48,641 bases of DNA. Source: Desulfotomaculum copahuensis (lineage in GTDB: Bacteria > Bacillota > Desulfotomaculia > Desulfotomaculales > Desulfovirgulaceae). Below the pieces are notes generated by a model. It was not told where the DNA came from. It did no database searches and was given only the letters and a program-made list of their open reading frames with translations. Shown piece after piece: positions 33,902 to 41,926 of this stretch. The translations under genes were made by a program, and so were the position numbers. The stretch spans positions 1 through 48,641 of the forward strand of contig NZ_LYVF01000188.1 of the NCBI RefSeq assembly GCF_001655685.1, read 5' to 3'. Numbering within the stretch: the stretch's first letter is position 1; each line of letters opens with the position of its first letter.

Positions 33902-34215
33902 TTGGCCTTCCCACTTTCTTGCTTCACTGTGTTGCGTGATCAGAGCGCTTCCCGGCGGCCGGCGCCGCACCCGTTCAATCAGGGTTGCGACAGGGCATTC
34001 CGGTCCGGCGCCGGCCTGCGCGGTTGCCGCACGGTTGCCACACATAGAAAAGCGCGGTACCGGCGGTCCTTTTTACGCTGCTTGATTGCGCAGCGCCGGC
34101 CGGTTCGTTTCAGCCGCCGGGCGCAAACGCCGGTGCCGGCGGCTCCCGCTACTGCACCAGGAAATTCGCAGGTGATGGAAAAATACAGGACATAGACAGA
34201 ACCCGGCGGCTCCCT
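33902..34215 (-). other. Intergenic gap between fliL and fliN with partial duplication of the fliL end
   Basis: 314 bp in an operon where these genes usually overlap. The fliL-proximal part is a degenerate second copy of the fliL 3' end (see the repeat at 34136-34265). The rest is GC-rich, with an open frame in phase with fliN that shows no similarity. No terminator or promoter recognised. Confidence 0.5.
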
Positions 34216-34265
34216 CTACTGCACCAGAAAATCGGTGAAATACAGACCGGCCACCTTGCCGTGAA
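34136..34265. repeat. ~67 bp tandem duplication of the fliL 3' end
   Basis: The segment at 34203-34265 (last codons and stop of fliL plus GGGAGCCGCCGG) is repeated 67 bp farther downstream at 34136-34202. Shared words are GGTGCAGTAG, GGGAGCCGCCGG and CTGTATTT on the minus strand; the downstream copy has a short insertion and is no longer an intact coding copy. Confidence 0.72.
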
Positions 34266-34707
34266 TCAGCTGCGCGTTAACCGCCTGCAGGATCTGCTGC
34301 TTGATCGAGTCCTGGTTTTTCACCGGCAGTACCTGCTGACTGGTCATTCCCCGCAGTACGGTCAGCATCGCTTCCGTAACCTGGGGTTGCTTGGCTTTGA
34401 GCTCGTCAGCCAGCGCCTTGTCGCCGCTGGGATAGGCCAGCACCACGTCCACCCGCAGGAAGTGGCTCGGACCGGCGTCGGCCAGATTGAGCACCTTGCT
34501 GCCCAGATCCAGTGTATCCATGGACTGCTCCACCGGTGTGGCCTGGGCCGGCTTACCGGACAGCACGCCGGTGTAGCGCAGCGCGCCGAAAGTGAGCCCG
34601 CCGCCCAGCAGCACGGCCAGGAGCACCAGCATGAAGGTGCGCAGGCCGCCGCCTTTCTCTTTTTTGCCGTTGTTTTCGCCGTTGGGCAATTTTTTTATGG
34701 GAGGCAT
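34216..34707 (-). CDS. fliL: Flagellar basal-body-associated protein FliL
   Basis: 163 residues. A charged cytoplasmic N-terminus (KKLPNGENNGKKEKGGG) is followed by one membrane helix (about 24-46, TFMLVLLAVLLGGGLTFGAL) and an outside domain with the FliL pattern: FLRVDVVLAYPSGD, LKAKQPQVTEAMLTVLRG, VNAQLIHGKVAGLYFTDFLV. FliL supports stators around the motor. MotA/MotB genes, often next to it, are absent here. ATG start. Its 3' end has been duplicated downstream. Confidence 0.93.
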   Translation of the reverse strand: MPPIKKLPNGENNGKKEKGGGLRTFMLVLLAVLLGGGLTFGALRYTGVLSGKPAQATPVEQSMDTLDLGSKVLNLADAGPSHFLRVDVVLAYPSGDKALADELKAKQPQVTEAMLTVLRGMTSQQVLPVKNQDSIKQQILQAVNAQLIHGKVAGLYFTDFLVQ

Positions 34708-34775
34708 GATTAATCATCCTATCATGGACGCCGGTATTAATTAAAAATTACCGGCATAAATGGGTTTAACTGCTT

Positions 34776-35588
34776 TTACCGCTTCAGGTCCACCAGTTCC
34801 TGTAGCAGGCTGTCCGAGACGGTGATCGTCCGGGCGTTGGCCTGGTAGGCGCGCTGGGTGGTGATCATGTTGGTGAATTCCTGGGCCAGATCGACATTGG
34901 ACATTTCCAGGTAGCCGGAGTTGATCATGGTGGTGCTACCAATTGTTCCGATCGCGCTGGCCGTGCCGCTAGCTGTAGTTTGTTGAAAATAGTTCTGCCC
35001 GACCTGTTTTAGTCCATCCTGGTTTTTGAAAAGGAATAAGCCGATATTATTAATTCCAGTTATTGTGGCTCCGGCTGAATCCAACGCTGTTATTTTACCA
35101 TCCTTACCAATACTGATTGATGTAATTTGTTGATGCGCAGGTGTGCCGTACAGATTAATCGTACTGCCTGCGCTGTTTAAAACCAGGTTGCCGTTTTCAT
35201 CCACCAGATCACCTTTTACATCAACATTAAAATTACCGTTCCTGGTGTAGTAAAGATTATTGGAATTATCCTTGACGCAGAAAAACCCATTGCCCTGAAT
35301 GGCCAGGTCCAGTGCGCGCCCCGTGTTTTCCAGCGCGCCATTGTTCATGTCCAAGCTGATGCTGGCCACCGATACGCCTGTACCCACCTGGGAAGGGTTG
35401 ACCGACCCCGCCCCGCCGCCGCTTGGCGCGCTGGCGGCGCGCACCATCTGGTAGACCATGTCCTGGAAGTTGGCCCGGCTGCTTTTGAAGCCGGTGGTGT
35501 TCACATTGGCAATGTTGTTGCCGATCACGTCCATGGCCGTCTGCTCGCTGCGCAGGCCGGACACGCCGGAATACAATGATCTGAGCAT
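34776..35588 (-). CDS. flgE: Flagellar hook protein FlgE (short, Bacillus type)
   Basis: 270 residues, close to the ~264 of the B. subtilis hook protein and much shorter than enterobacterial FlgE. The N-terminus MLRSLYSGVSGLRSEQTAMD and GNNIANVNTTGFKSSRANFQ, and the C-terminus GYLEMSNVDLAQEFTNMITT QRAYQANART (shown split) are the axial D0/D1 ends. AIQGNGFFCVKDNSNN and YTRNGNF match the core. ATG with GGAGG 9 nt upstream. Position after fliK-flgD supports hook rather than rod. The middle third of the gene (about 34,970-35,300) is distinctly AT-richer than the ends. FlbD/SwrD, often next, is missing. Confidence 0.9.
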   Translation of the reverse strand: MLRSLYSGVSGLRSEQTAMDVIGNNIANVNTTGFKSSRANFQDMVYQMVRAASAPSGGGAGSVNPSQVGTGVSVASISLDMNNGALENTGRALDLAIQGNGFFCVKDNSNNLYYTRNGNFNVDVKGDLVDENGNLVLNSAGSTINLYGTPAHQQITSISIGKDGKITALDSAGATITGINNIGLFLFKNQDGLKQVGQNYFQQTTASGTASAIGTIGSTTMINSGYLEMSNVDLAQEFTNMITTQRAYQANARTITVSDSLLQELVDLKR

Positions 35589-35877
35589 GTTCGCAAGCCT
35601 CCTTTAATAAACAGTTGTTTGATACTACGCAATCCGCTTAAAGATAGCTGTATCCCCCCTGTAAACCGGCCCGGGCTTCCAGCCCTGATTTATACGCAGT
35701 GTCATTCAAAAAGCCGGGGCAGTTCATGTGCTGCTTCAAACCGGGATATATTAGATCCGGCTGCGGCCAGCGGATTGAAATTATCCGTTTAATAAACCGT
35801 ATTAATAAACCGTAGCGCCGGTCGTAAAATCACCAGTTGACCGGTGAATTCCACACCCGCCGGAATGTGCCCGCCTG

Positions 35878-36282
35878 TCACTGCACTTCCGTCAGCTGGC
35901 TCATGTCGTATGGCTTGTCGTTCACATACAGGCAGACGCTGTTGTCCACCAGGGCCACCTTTTGCACCGTACCGGTCACCGTGGAACCGTCGTCTGCGGT
36001 CAGGGTGACCTGGTGGCCGACCAGGGACGCGCCCTGGGTCAGCCCGTTTTCCCGGGCCATCTGATCCAGTGTCTGGTAGATGTTGGTCAGCTGCTCCACC
36101 GTGCTGAACTGGGCCATCTGCGAGATGAACTGGTTGTTGTCCATCGGCTGCATCGGGTCCTGGTTCTTCAGCTGGGCCACAAGCAGCTGCAAAAAGGCGT
36201 CCTTGTCCAGCTGCATGGGGTTGGCGACCTGGCTGGGTGTCCCGGGCTGCAGGTTGTTGCCGCTTACGGCTGCGGCCTGCAT
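35878..36282 (-). CDS. flgD: Hook-assembly scaffold protein FlgD
   Basis: 134 residues from ATG 36282 (GGAGGTG with 7 nt spacing; TTG two codons earlier is too close). Length matches the short Bacillus-type FlgD that lacks the FlgD_ig domain. Core motif [20 protein letters not shown] followed by [20 protein letters not shown] is diagnostic; [20 protein letters not shown] begins the small beta domain. It caps the growing hook. Upstream is fliK, downstream flgE after a 290-bp AT-rich gap. Confidence 0.95.
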   Translation of the reverse strand: MQAAAVSGNNLQPGTPSQVANPMQLDKDAFLQLLVAQLKNQDPMQPMDNNQFISQMAQFSTVEQLTNIYQTLDQMARENGLTQGASLVGHQVTLTADDGSTVTGTVQKVALVDNSVCLYVNDKPYDMSQLTEVQ

Positions 36283-36416
36283 TTGCAACCACCTCCTTTA
36301 TATACCCTGGTTTGATAAAACCGCCTTTCAAGAACCTGCGGCCTGGTACCGCAGGGCCGGAAAAATCATGCCGGCCGCCGCATACAACAAGGACCGGCCC
36401 CTGCTGCGCTGCGCGG

Positions 36417-38480
36417 CTAGATCAGTGCGTTGACGCCGCCCGGCGCGCCGGACTGGTACTCCTGCGGCCGGGCGCCGTCCGCCGGCTGCCATGAGCCGCC
36501 GCTCCAACTGCGCCCTTCCCCCGGTTGGCCGCCGCCCGGCGCGCCTTCCGGTGTGCCGCCGGACCAGCCGGAGCCGCCGGCGCCCACCTGGACGGAAAAG
36601 CCCTCCAGGTGCAGGTTGTGCTGGGCCAGATTCTGCTGCAGCTGGGGCAGGCTGCTGCTCACCGCGTCACGGGCGGCCTGGCTGGCGGTGATGAATTGCG
36701 CCGAAAGGACGCCGTGATTGTATACCAGCCGGACGGCCACTTCCCCCAACTCTTCCGGCACCAGCTTCAGGCGCAGGACGGTCTGCCCCCCCTGCTGCTC
36801 CAGTACGGCGCGGCTGAGCGCCGCGGCCAGCAGCCCGGCTGTTACGCCGCTATCCGCCGCCCCGGCGCCCGCCGCCGGAACGGAGAAGGGCGTCACCCCG
36901 CCCGGCGGAGGCGGAGCCCCCATGAAGGCGGAACCGGTTTGCGTGCCGCCGCCTTGAAACGCTCCGCCGGAACCGGCGCCGGCTCCCGCGCCGCCCGTAC
37001 CGGCGGAGGCGCCTGTGCTCCCGGGGGCCGCCAGGCCCCCGGCACCGGTGGTTGAAGCGCCGGCGGCGTCCGGTGACGCCACACCCGGGGATGGATAGGA
37101 TTGGTCGGAGAAAACGATCCGATTGCCGGCTCCGCCGGCGGCGCTTCCCACCATGCCGGCTGTGCCGGGGACGGCCGCCGCCCCGCTGTTGGCGCCGGGC
37201 GTTGCCGCACCGACGGCGTTTGCCCCACCGGGTAAAACCGTCCCGGCCGGGTTGACGCCGCCCGTACCGCCGGCCGTGCCGGCCGGAGCCGCTCCGGCGC
37301 CGTTTTGTCCGGGCGTCCCGCCCGGAACGGCGCCTCCCACTGCCGCGCCCGCGGCAGTGGGAGCCGGCGGTGCGGATATGCCGCCCGTAACGCCGGCGGC
37401 ACCCGCTGACGGCACGCCCGGGGATGTGCCGGCCGGGTTGGGGGAGACGCCCTGTGCGCCGGCCCCGCCGCCGGCGCTTCCCACCATGCCGGCTGCGCCG
37501 GGGACGGCCGCCGCCCCACTGTTGGCGCCGGGCGTCGCCGTACCGGCCGCACCGGCGGCGTTTGCCCCACCGGGTAAAACCGTCCCGGCCGGGTTGACGC
37601 CGCCCGTACCGCCGGCCGTGCCGGCCGGAGCCGCTCCGGCGCCGTTTTGTCCGGGCGTCCCGCCCGGAACAGCGCCTCCCGCTGCCGCGCCCGCGGCAGT
37701 TTGAGCCGGCAGTGCGGATATGCCGCCCGTAACGCCGGCGGCACCCGCTGACGGCACGCCCGGGGATGTGCCGGCCGGGTTAGGGGAGACGCCCTGTGCG
37801 CCGGCCCCGCCGCCGGCGCTTCCCACCATGCCGGCTGCGCCGGGGACGGCCGCCTGCCCGGCGGTGGCCGCCTGTCCGCTGTTGGCGCCGCTCGGCGCTG
37901 TACCGGCCGGGTTGGCGCCGTTTGTTCCGCCGGCTTGCCCGGACGCGGCGGCTGCGGCCGCGCCGCCCGCGGCGCTCTGCGCCTGCGCGCTGCCTGCGCC
38001 GTCCTGGGCGGCATTGCCGGCGCCGGGCGATGCGGCGGCCGAACCTTTAGCGCCGCCGGCGTTTTCAGCGCCGGTGGAAGCGCCTCCGTTTTCACCGTGT
38101 TTTGTGCGCGCAGTTTTGCCCTTGTCCTTGCCCGTCCCGGCGGCTGCGTCTGTGTCATCCCTGGACGCGGGGGCACAACCGGAGGCCGTTTTGTCTCCGT
38201 CCGGGCCGGCCGCATCTGCCCGGTTGCTTCCATCTTTGTCCGCCGCCCCCGCCGCCGCCCCGCGCGCGGCGTCCGGCGCAACCGCCGCACTCCGCCACGC
38301 ATTTGTGCCGCCGTCGCTTCCGTCACAGGCGCCGGCCGCCGGACGGCCGGCGGACGCGCTGCCGGCCGCAGTCGCGGCGAGCACGGCCAGGAAGGCTTCC
38401 GCCCCGCCCGGATCGCTGCCGCGGGTGCCGGCCGGCATGTTCCGCGGGGCGCTATCCACATTTACCGCCTGTACTTCCAT
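36417..38480 (-). CDS. fliK: Flagellar hook-length control protein FliK with long tandem repeats
   Basis: 687 residues from ATG 38480 (GGGAG 8 nt upstream; GTG 38489 is an alternative). Most of the chain is low-complexity Ala/Gly/Pro. From about residue 210 to 440 two long copies of a 114-codon repeat and a partial third occur in frame. The C-terminal FliK substrate-switch domain (about 555-650) is clear: QTVLRLKLVPEELGEVAVRL, VLSAQFITASQAARDAVSSS, LPQLQQNLAQHNLHLEGFSV. FliK measures hook length and triggers the FlhB switch. B. subtilis FliK is under 500 residues, so this one is enlarged. Position between fliJ and flgD is normal; ylxF/motE is missing. Confidence 0.92.
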   Translation of the reverse strand: MEVQAVNVDSAPRNMPAGTRGSDPGGAEAFLAVLAATAAGSASAGRPAAGACDGSDGGTNAWRSAAVAPDAARGAAAGAADKDGSNRADAAGPDGDKTASGCAPASRDDTDAAAGTGKDKGKTARTKHGENGGASTGAENAGGAKGSAAASPGAGNAAQDGAGSAQAQSAAGGAAAAAASGQAGGTNGANPAGTAPSGANSGQAATAGQAAVPGAAGMVGSAGGGAGAQGVSPNPAGTSPGVPSAGAAGVTGGISALPAQTAAGAAAGGAVPGGTPGQNGAGAAPAGTAGGTGGVNPAGTVLPGGANAAGAAGTATPGANSGAAAVPGAAGMVGSAGGGAGAQGVSPNPAGTSPGVPSAGAAGVTGGISAPPAPTAAGAAVGGAVPGGTPGQNGAGAAPAGTAGGTGGVNPAGTVLPGGANAVGAATPGANSGAAAVPGTAGMVGSAAGGAGNRIVFSDQSYPSPGVASPDAAGASTTGAGGLAAPGSTGASAGTGGAGAGAGSGGAFQGGGTQTGSAFMGAPPPPGGVTPFSVPAAGAGAADSGVTAGLLAAALSRAVLEQQGGQTVLRLKLVPEELGEVAVRLVYNHGVLSAQFITASQAARDAVSSSLPQLQQNLAQHNLHLEGFSVQVGAGGSGWSGGTPEGAPGGGQPGEGRSWSGGSWQPADGARPQEYQSGAPGGVNALI
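37130..37850 (-). repeat. In-frame ~342 bp tandem repeat inside fliK
   Basis: The words at 37229 and 37571 (CGGGTAAAACCGTCCCGGCC) and at 37378 and 37720 (ATGCCGCCCGTAACGCCGGC) repeat exactly 342 bp apart, with long near-identity between. Two near-complete copies plus a partial third copy near 37133-37175; the second protein copy lacks a few residues. 342 is a multiple of three, so the reading frame is kept. Confidence 0.88.
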
Positions 38481-38606
38481 TATGCTCACTCCCTGCCGGC
38501 AGGCACTCTCAGCGGGTGATCAGCCGGCCAGTATTCGTTTTGCCGCGGTATGGCGCAGTCAAGATCATGTACTTCCGAGAACCGTCCCCTGATCCACTGA
38601 CCGGGC

Positions 38607-39041
38607 CTATTTTCTCCGCCACACCAGGCGCAGCCCCTGCTCGTCCGCTTCCTTTTGTTCGGCGCGGGTTTCCTCCAGATTGAACTCCTGCCACTGCCTG
38701 TCCCGCACGGTCTCCAGCTTGAGACGCTCGCGCCGGGCGGCCAGGGCTTCTTCGCGCGCCTGCTGCAGCCGGATCCGCGCCTGCTGCACCGCCTCCTCCT
38801 GCTGTTCCAGCGTATCGGCCAGATACCCCCGGTAAAGCAGCAGGTGAAATTCCTCGCCCGGATGCAGGCGGCCGCCGCTGCGTCCGGTCATGGTTCTCTC
38901 CAGCCGGCCGGCGGTTTCCTGCATTTCCGTCAGGTGATCCAAATAATCCCGCTGCGCGCGGGCGTGGACGCCCGCCGCCTCGTCCTCCAGGCGTTCCCGG
39001 TGCTGCAGTACCGGCTGCAGGTGAAAATTGAACTTGCGCAC
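38607..39041 (-). CDS. fliJ: Flagellar export chaperone FliJ
   Basis: 144 residues, normal size. Two long antiparallel coiled-coil helices rich in Glu, Gln and Arg; the N-terminus RKFNFHLQPVLQHRERLEDE is the FliJ pattern (F.fr.LqpVL..re..ed). FliJ binds the FliI ATPase ring and FlhA. GTG start at 39041 behind GGGGG. It lies after fliI, but 238 bp of GC-rich sequence separates them, where other bacteria have near contact. Confidence 0.88.
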   Translation of the reverse strand: MRKFNFHLQPVLQHRERLEDEAAGVHARAQRDYLDHLTEMQETAGRLERTMTGRSGGRLHPGEEFHLLLYRGYLADTLEQQEEAVQQARIRLQQAREEALAARRERLKLETVRDRQWQEFNLEETRAEQKEADEQGLRLVWRRK

Positions 39042-39279
39042 TTGGATACCCCCGTTTTTGTATATTTTACAAGCCCCCCGGCGCGGATCCGGCGCCGGAC
39101 GGCGGATTCAGACGCCTTTTTACGCCGGCAACCGGGCGGAGACAGGTTTTCAGTCCAACTTTCCATTCGCACGGCGGAGCCAGTTTTCCCCGGATACTTC
39201 ATCTCCGCGGCCGGGTCCGCCGGCCGGACAAACCGGCATGTCAGCACGCGCCGCTGTGAAAAATTTTGCCGCCGTCCGC

Positions 39280-40851
39280 TCAAGTACCGATCCCGGCCAG
39301 CGCTTCGCGTGTCTGCTCAAAACTGCTCGTTTCATGCATGTCCTGACGCAAAAAGCGGATGATCCCGTCATGGGCGGCCACGGCCGCATCCACCCGCGGG
39401 TTGGCGCCGGCCACATAGGCGCCGATGTTGATCAGATCCTCCGTCTGCCGGTAGGCGGCCAGCAGATCCCGCAGCCGTCCGGCCTGTTCAACCTGTTCCC
39501 GGTCCGCGATCTCCGGCATCAGCCGGCTCACGCTCTGCAGTATGTCAATGGCCGGATAGTGATTTTGCGCCGCCAGCTGCCGCGTCAGCACGATGTGCCC
39601 GTCCAATATGCCGCGCACCGCGTCGGCAATCGGTTCGTTCATGTCGTCGCCGTCCACCAGCACGGTGTAAAAAGCGGTAATTGATCCGCGCGGCCCCATG
39701 CCCGAACGCTCCAGCAGGCGGGGCAGCAGGGCGAATACCGAAGGGGTGTAGCCGCGGGTGGCCGGCGGTTCGCCGATGGCCAGGCCCACTTCCCGCTGGG
39801 CCATGGCGAAACGGGTGACCGAGTCCATCAGCAGCAGCACGTCCCTGCCCTGATCCCGGAAATACTCGGCCATCGCGCTGGCCACAAAGGCGGCCTTCAA
39901 GCGTTCCAGCGCCGGCCGGTCGGAGGTGGCGGCCACCACCACCGAGCGGGCCAGGCCGTCCGGCCCCAGATCGCCCTCGATAAAGTCGCGCACCTCCCGG
40001 CCGCGTTCGCCGACCAGGGCGATCACATTCACGTCGGCGGCGCTGTAGCGGGCGATCATGCCCAAGAGCGTGCTCTTGCCCACCCCGCTGCCGGAAAAGA
40101 TGCCCAGGCGCTGCCCGCGGCCGCAGGTCAGGCAGGCGTCCACGGCGCGCACGCCGGTGGACAGGACGGCGCTGATCCGCCGCCGGGCCAGGGGGTTGGG
40201 GGGGGCGTTGTCCACCGGGTAAAGAGCCTCCGCCGCCGGCAGGGGGCCGCCGTCCAGGGGACGGCCCAGGCCGTCCAGCACGCGGCCGAGCAGGCTTTTC
40301 CCCACCGGGGCGGTCAGACTGTGCCCCTGCGGCGTCACCTGGCAGCCCGGGTAGACGCCCCGCAGCTCGCCCAGCGGCATGAGCAGGGTGATCCGGTCGC
40401 GGAAGCCGACCACCTCCGCCGGCACCGGCTCCTCGCCGGGCACCGCGATGCGGCAGACCTCGCCGATGCGGGCGGTGATGCCGCCGGCCTCCACCGTCAG
40501 GCCGATCACCCGCAGCACCCGGCCGGTCGGACGCAGCAGCCGCGCCCGGCGCACTTTTTCCCGCCAGCGGGAAAGGTCGGCCGGGAGCGGGGGAACATCA
40601 TCCGTCGCGGCCGGCCGTTTCGAATGGTGTTCTAATCCGGCCGGGGCGGCGCCGCCGGTTGAGGCCGGTACTTCCGTCCATCGCCCGTCCGCGGGGTTTG
40701 CCGCCGCTTCCAGGCGCGGGGCGGCCGTCTCCCGACCGGTATTTTCCCCCGGCCGGGAGACGGCCGGCACATGGTTTGCCGTTCCACCGGCCCCGCCGCC
40801 GGAAGCCGCATTCTTCCGGTTGTCCGTCTCCGGTAATTGTGCCGGTTCCAC
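39280..40851 (-). CDS. fliI: Flagellar export ATPase FliI with N-terminal extension
   Basis: 523 residues from GTG 40851; the family is about 440. The ATPase core begins near residue 92 (DLSRWREKVRRARLLRPTGR). Walker A GSGVGKST (254-261), GERGREVRDFIEG, Walker B VLLLMDSVTRFAMAQREVGL and the arginine-finger region RGSITAFYTVLV are all kept. The first ~90 residues are Ala/Gly/Pro-rich and unlike FliI; no closer start codon with a ribosome site was seen. FliI hydrolyses ATP to unload export substrates. It follows fliH by about 130 bp. Confidence 0.95.
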   Translation of the reverse strand: MEPAQLPETDNRKNAASGGGAGGTANHVPAVSRPGENTGRETAAPRLEAAANPADGRWTEVPASTGGAAPAGLEHHSKRPAATDDVPPLPADLSRWREKVRRARLLRPTGRVLRVIGLTVEAGGITARIGEVCRIAVPGEEPVPAEVVGFRDRITLLMPLGELRGVYPGCQVTPQGHSLTAPVGKSLLGRVLDGLGRPLDGGPLPAAEALYPVDNAPPNPLARRRISAVLSTGVRAVDACLTCGRGQRLGIFSGSGVGKSTLLGMIARYSAADVNVIALVGERGREVRDFIEGDLGPDGLARSVVVAATSDRPALERLKAAFVASAMAEYFRDQGRDVLLLMDSVTRFAMAQREVGLAIGEPPATRGYTPSVFALLPRLLERSGMGPRGSITAFYTVLVDGDDMNEPIADAVRGILDGHIVLTRQLAAQNHYPAIDILQSVSRLMPEIADREQVEQAGRLRDLLAAYRQTEDLINIGAYVAGANPRVDAAVAAHDGIIRFLRQDMHETSSFEQTREALAGIGT

Positions 40852-40984
40852 CTGTTTCTCACCAACCTTTTTCCGCAGCCGCGTTATTTTTACAGCCCGT
40901 TAAAACTGCGCCGCACCGGGCAGCTCCGGCGGCCGGCCGGAACCGTTCCCGGCAGTTTGCGTCTTCGCCCGGCGCCCGGCCGGC

Positions 40985-41926
40985 TCAAAAACCCACCGCG
41001 GCCGCGCCGGTTATGCCACCGTTTTCACCGTCATCCGCCATGTCCGGCCGCCTGCCGCCGCCCGTCTCTTCCGCCGGCTCGCGCAGCGCATGGGTCAGCG
41101 CCTGCCAGCGGGCGGCCAGGGAGGTTTCCACCTGCCCGTCGCCGGTGGCCACCCGGCAGCCGCCGGCGGCCACGGCTTCGTCGGCAATCACCTGCAGCGC
41201 CGCCCCGGGCGGCAGGCCGCGCGTCAACTCCGCCCGGTGCGCCTGCACCATTGCTTCATCGGCCGGGTTGACGTAAAGCACGGCCTGCTCCCGCACCCGC
41301 GCCGCCTCCAGCGCTTCTTTGACAATGGCCAGCACCGTGGCCGGTTCCGCGGTCAACTGGGCGGCCACGATGCGCCCGGCCATTTCCAGGGCCAGCGTCA
41401 CCAGTTCATCTTCCAGGCCGGCCAGCGTGCTCCGGCGGATTTCCTCCGCCTGTTCCAGTACGGCGCGGGCCTGCCGGCGCAGTGCCTGCGCTTCGGCCGC
41501 CGCCTCTTCCAGCGCCGCCCGGCGGCCCTCCCGCCGTCCTTCCGCATAGCCGTCACGGCGGGCCTCCTCCCGGATCACGGCCGCCTCCGCCGCCGCCTCG
41601 TCCCGCGCCCTCGCCAGCAGCGCCGCCGCCTCCGCCCGGGCGGCGGCAAGGATTTCCGCCGCCTCGTCCCGCGCCAGGGCCGGCGCTTCCGGACCGTCCG
41701 GGCCGTCCGCACCGTCCGGCAGTGTGTCCAACCCGGCGCCGGCCGTTGGGCCGCCACAGCCGTGTCTGTGTCCGTTTCCATTGCCGTTGCTGCCGCCTTT
41801 CCCGTTGCCGTTGCCTTGCCCCGGTGTTTCAACGGTCAAAACGGGAAAAGCATAACGCGGTACCAGGAAATACGTATCCGTTCCACCCGGGTCGGTCCCG
41901 CGGATGATCCTACACAATGATGGCAT
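40985..41926 (-). CDS. fliH: Flagellar export ATPase regulator FliH
   Basis: 313 residues from ATG 41926 (GTG 41935 also possible), overlapping the fliG stop. A Gly/Asn-rich segment (GNGNGKGGSNGNGNGHRHG, about 38-57) is followed by a long Ala/Glu/Arg coiled coil (about 85-180) containing the G-xxx-G type repeat region DGYAEGRREGRRAALEE, then the FliH C-domain (about 180-300, LVTLALEMAGRIVAAQL, VLYVNPADEAMV, GGCRVATGDGQVETSLAARW). It binds FliI and FliN. The Gly/Asn stretch is not usual for FliH. Confidence 0.92.
   Translation of the reverse strand: MPSLCRIIRGTDPGGTDTYFLVPRYAFPVLTVETPGQGNGNGKGGSNGNGNGHRHGCGGPTAGAGLDTLPDGADGPDGPEAPALARDEAAEILAAARAEAAALLARARDEAAAEAAVIREEARRDGYAEGRREGRRAALEEAAAEAQALRRQARAVLEQAEEIRRSTLAGLEDELVTLALEMAGRIVAAQLTAEPATVLAIVKEALEAARVREQAVLYVNPADEAMVQAHRAELTRGLPPGAALQVIADEAVAAGGCRVATGDGQVETSLAARWQALTHALREPAEETGGGRRPDMADDGENGGITGAAAVGF

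Noticed and set aside
35600-35640. Sigma-A-like pair TTGCGT/TATTAA before flgE
   Set aside because: The -10 overlaps the flgE ribosome binding site, leaving no room for a translatable leader.
37123-38592. Long Pro/Ala-rich plus-strand frames
   Set aside because: Mirror of the fliK low-complexity repeats; fliK has the conserved C-terminal domain and operon context.
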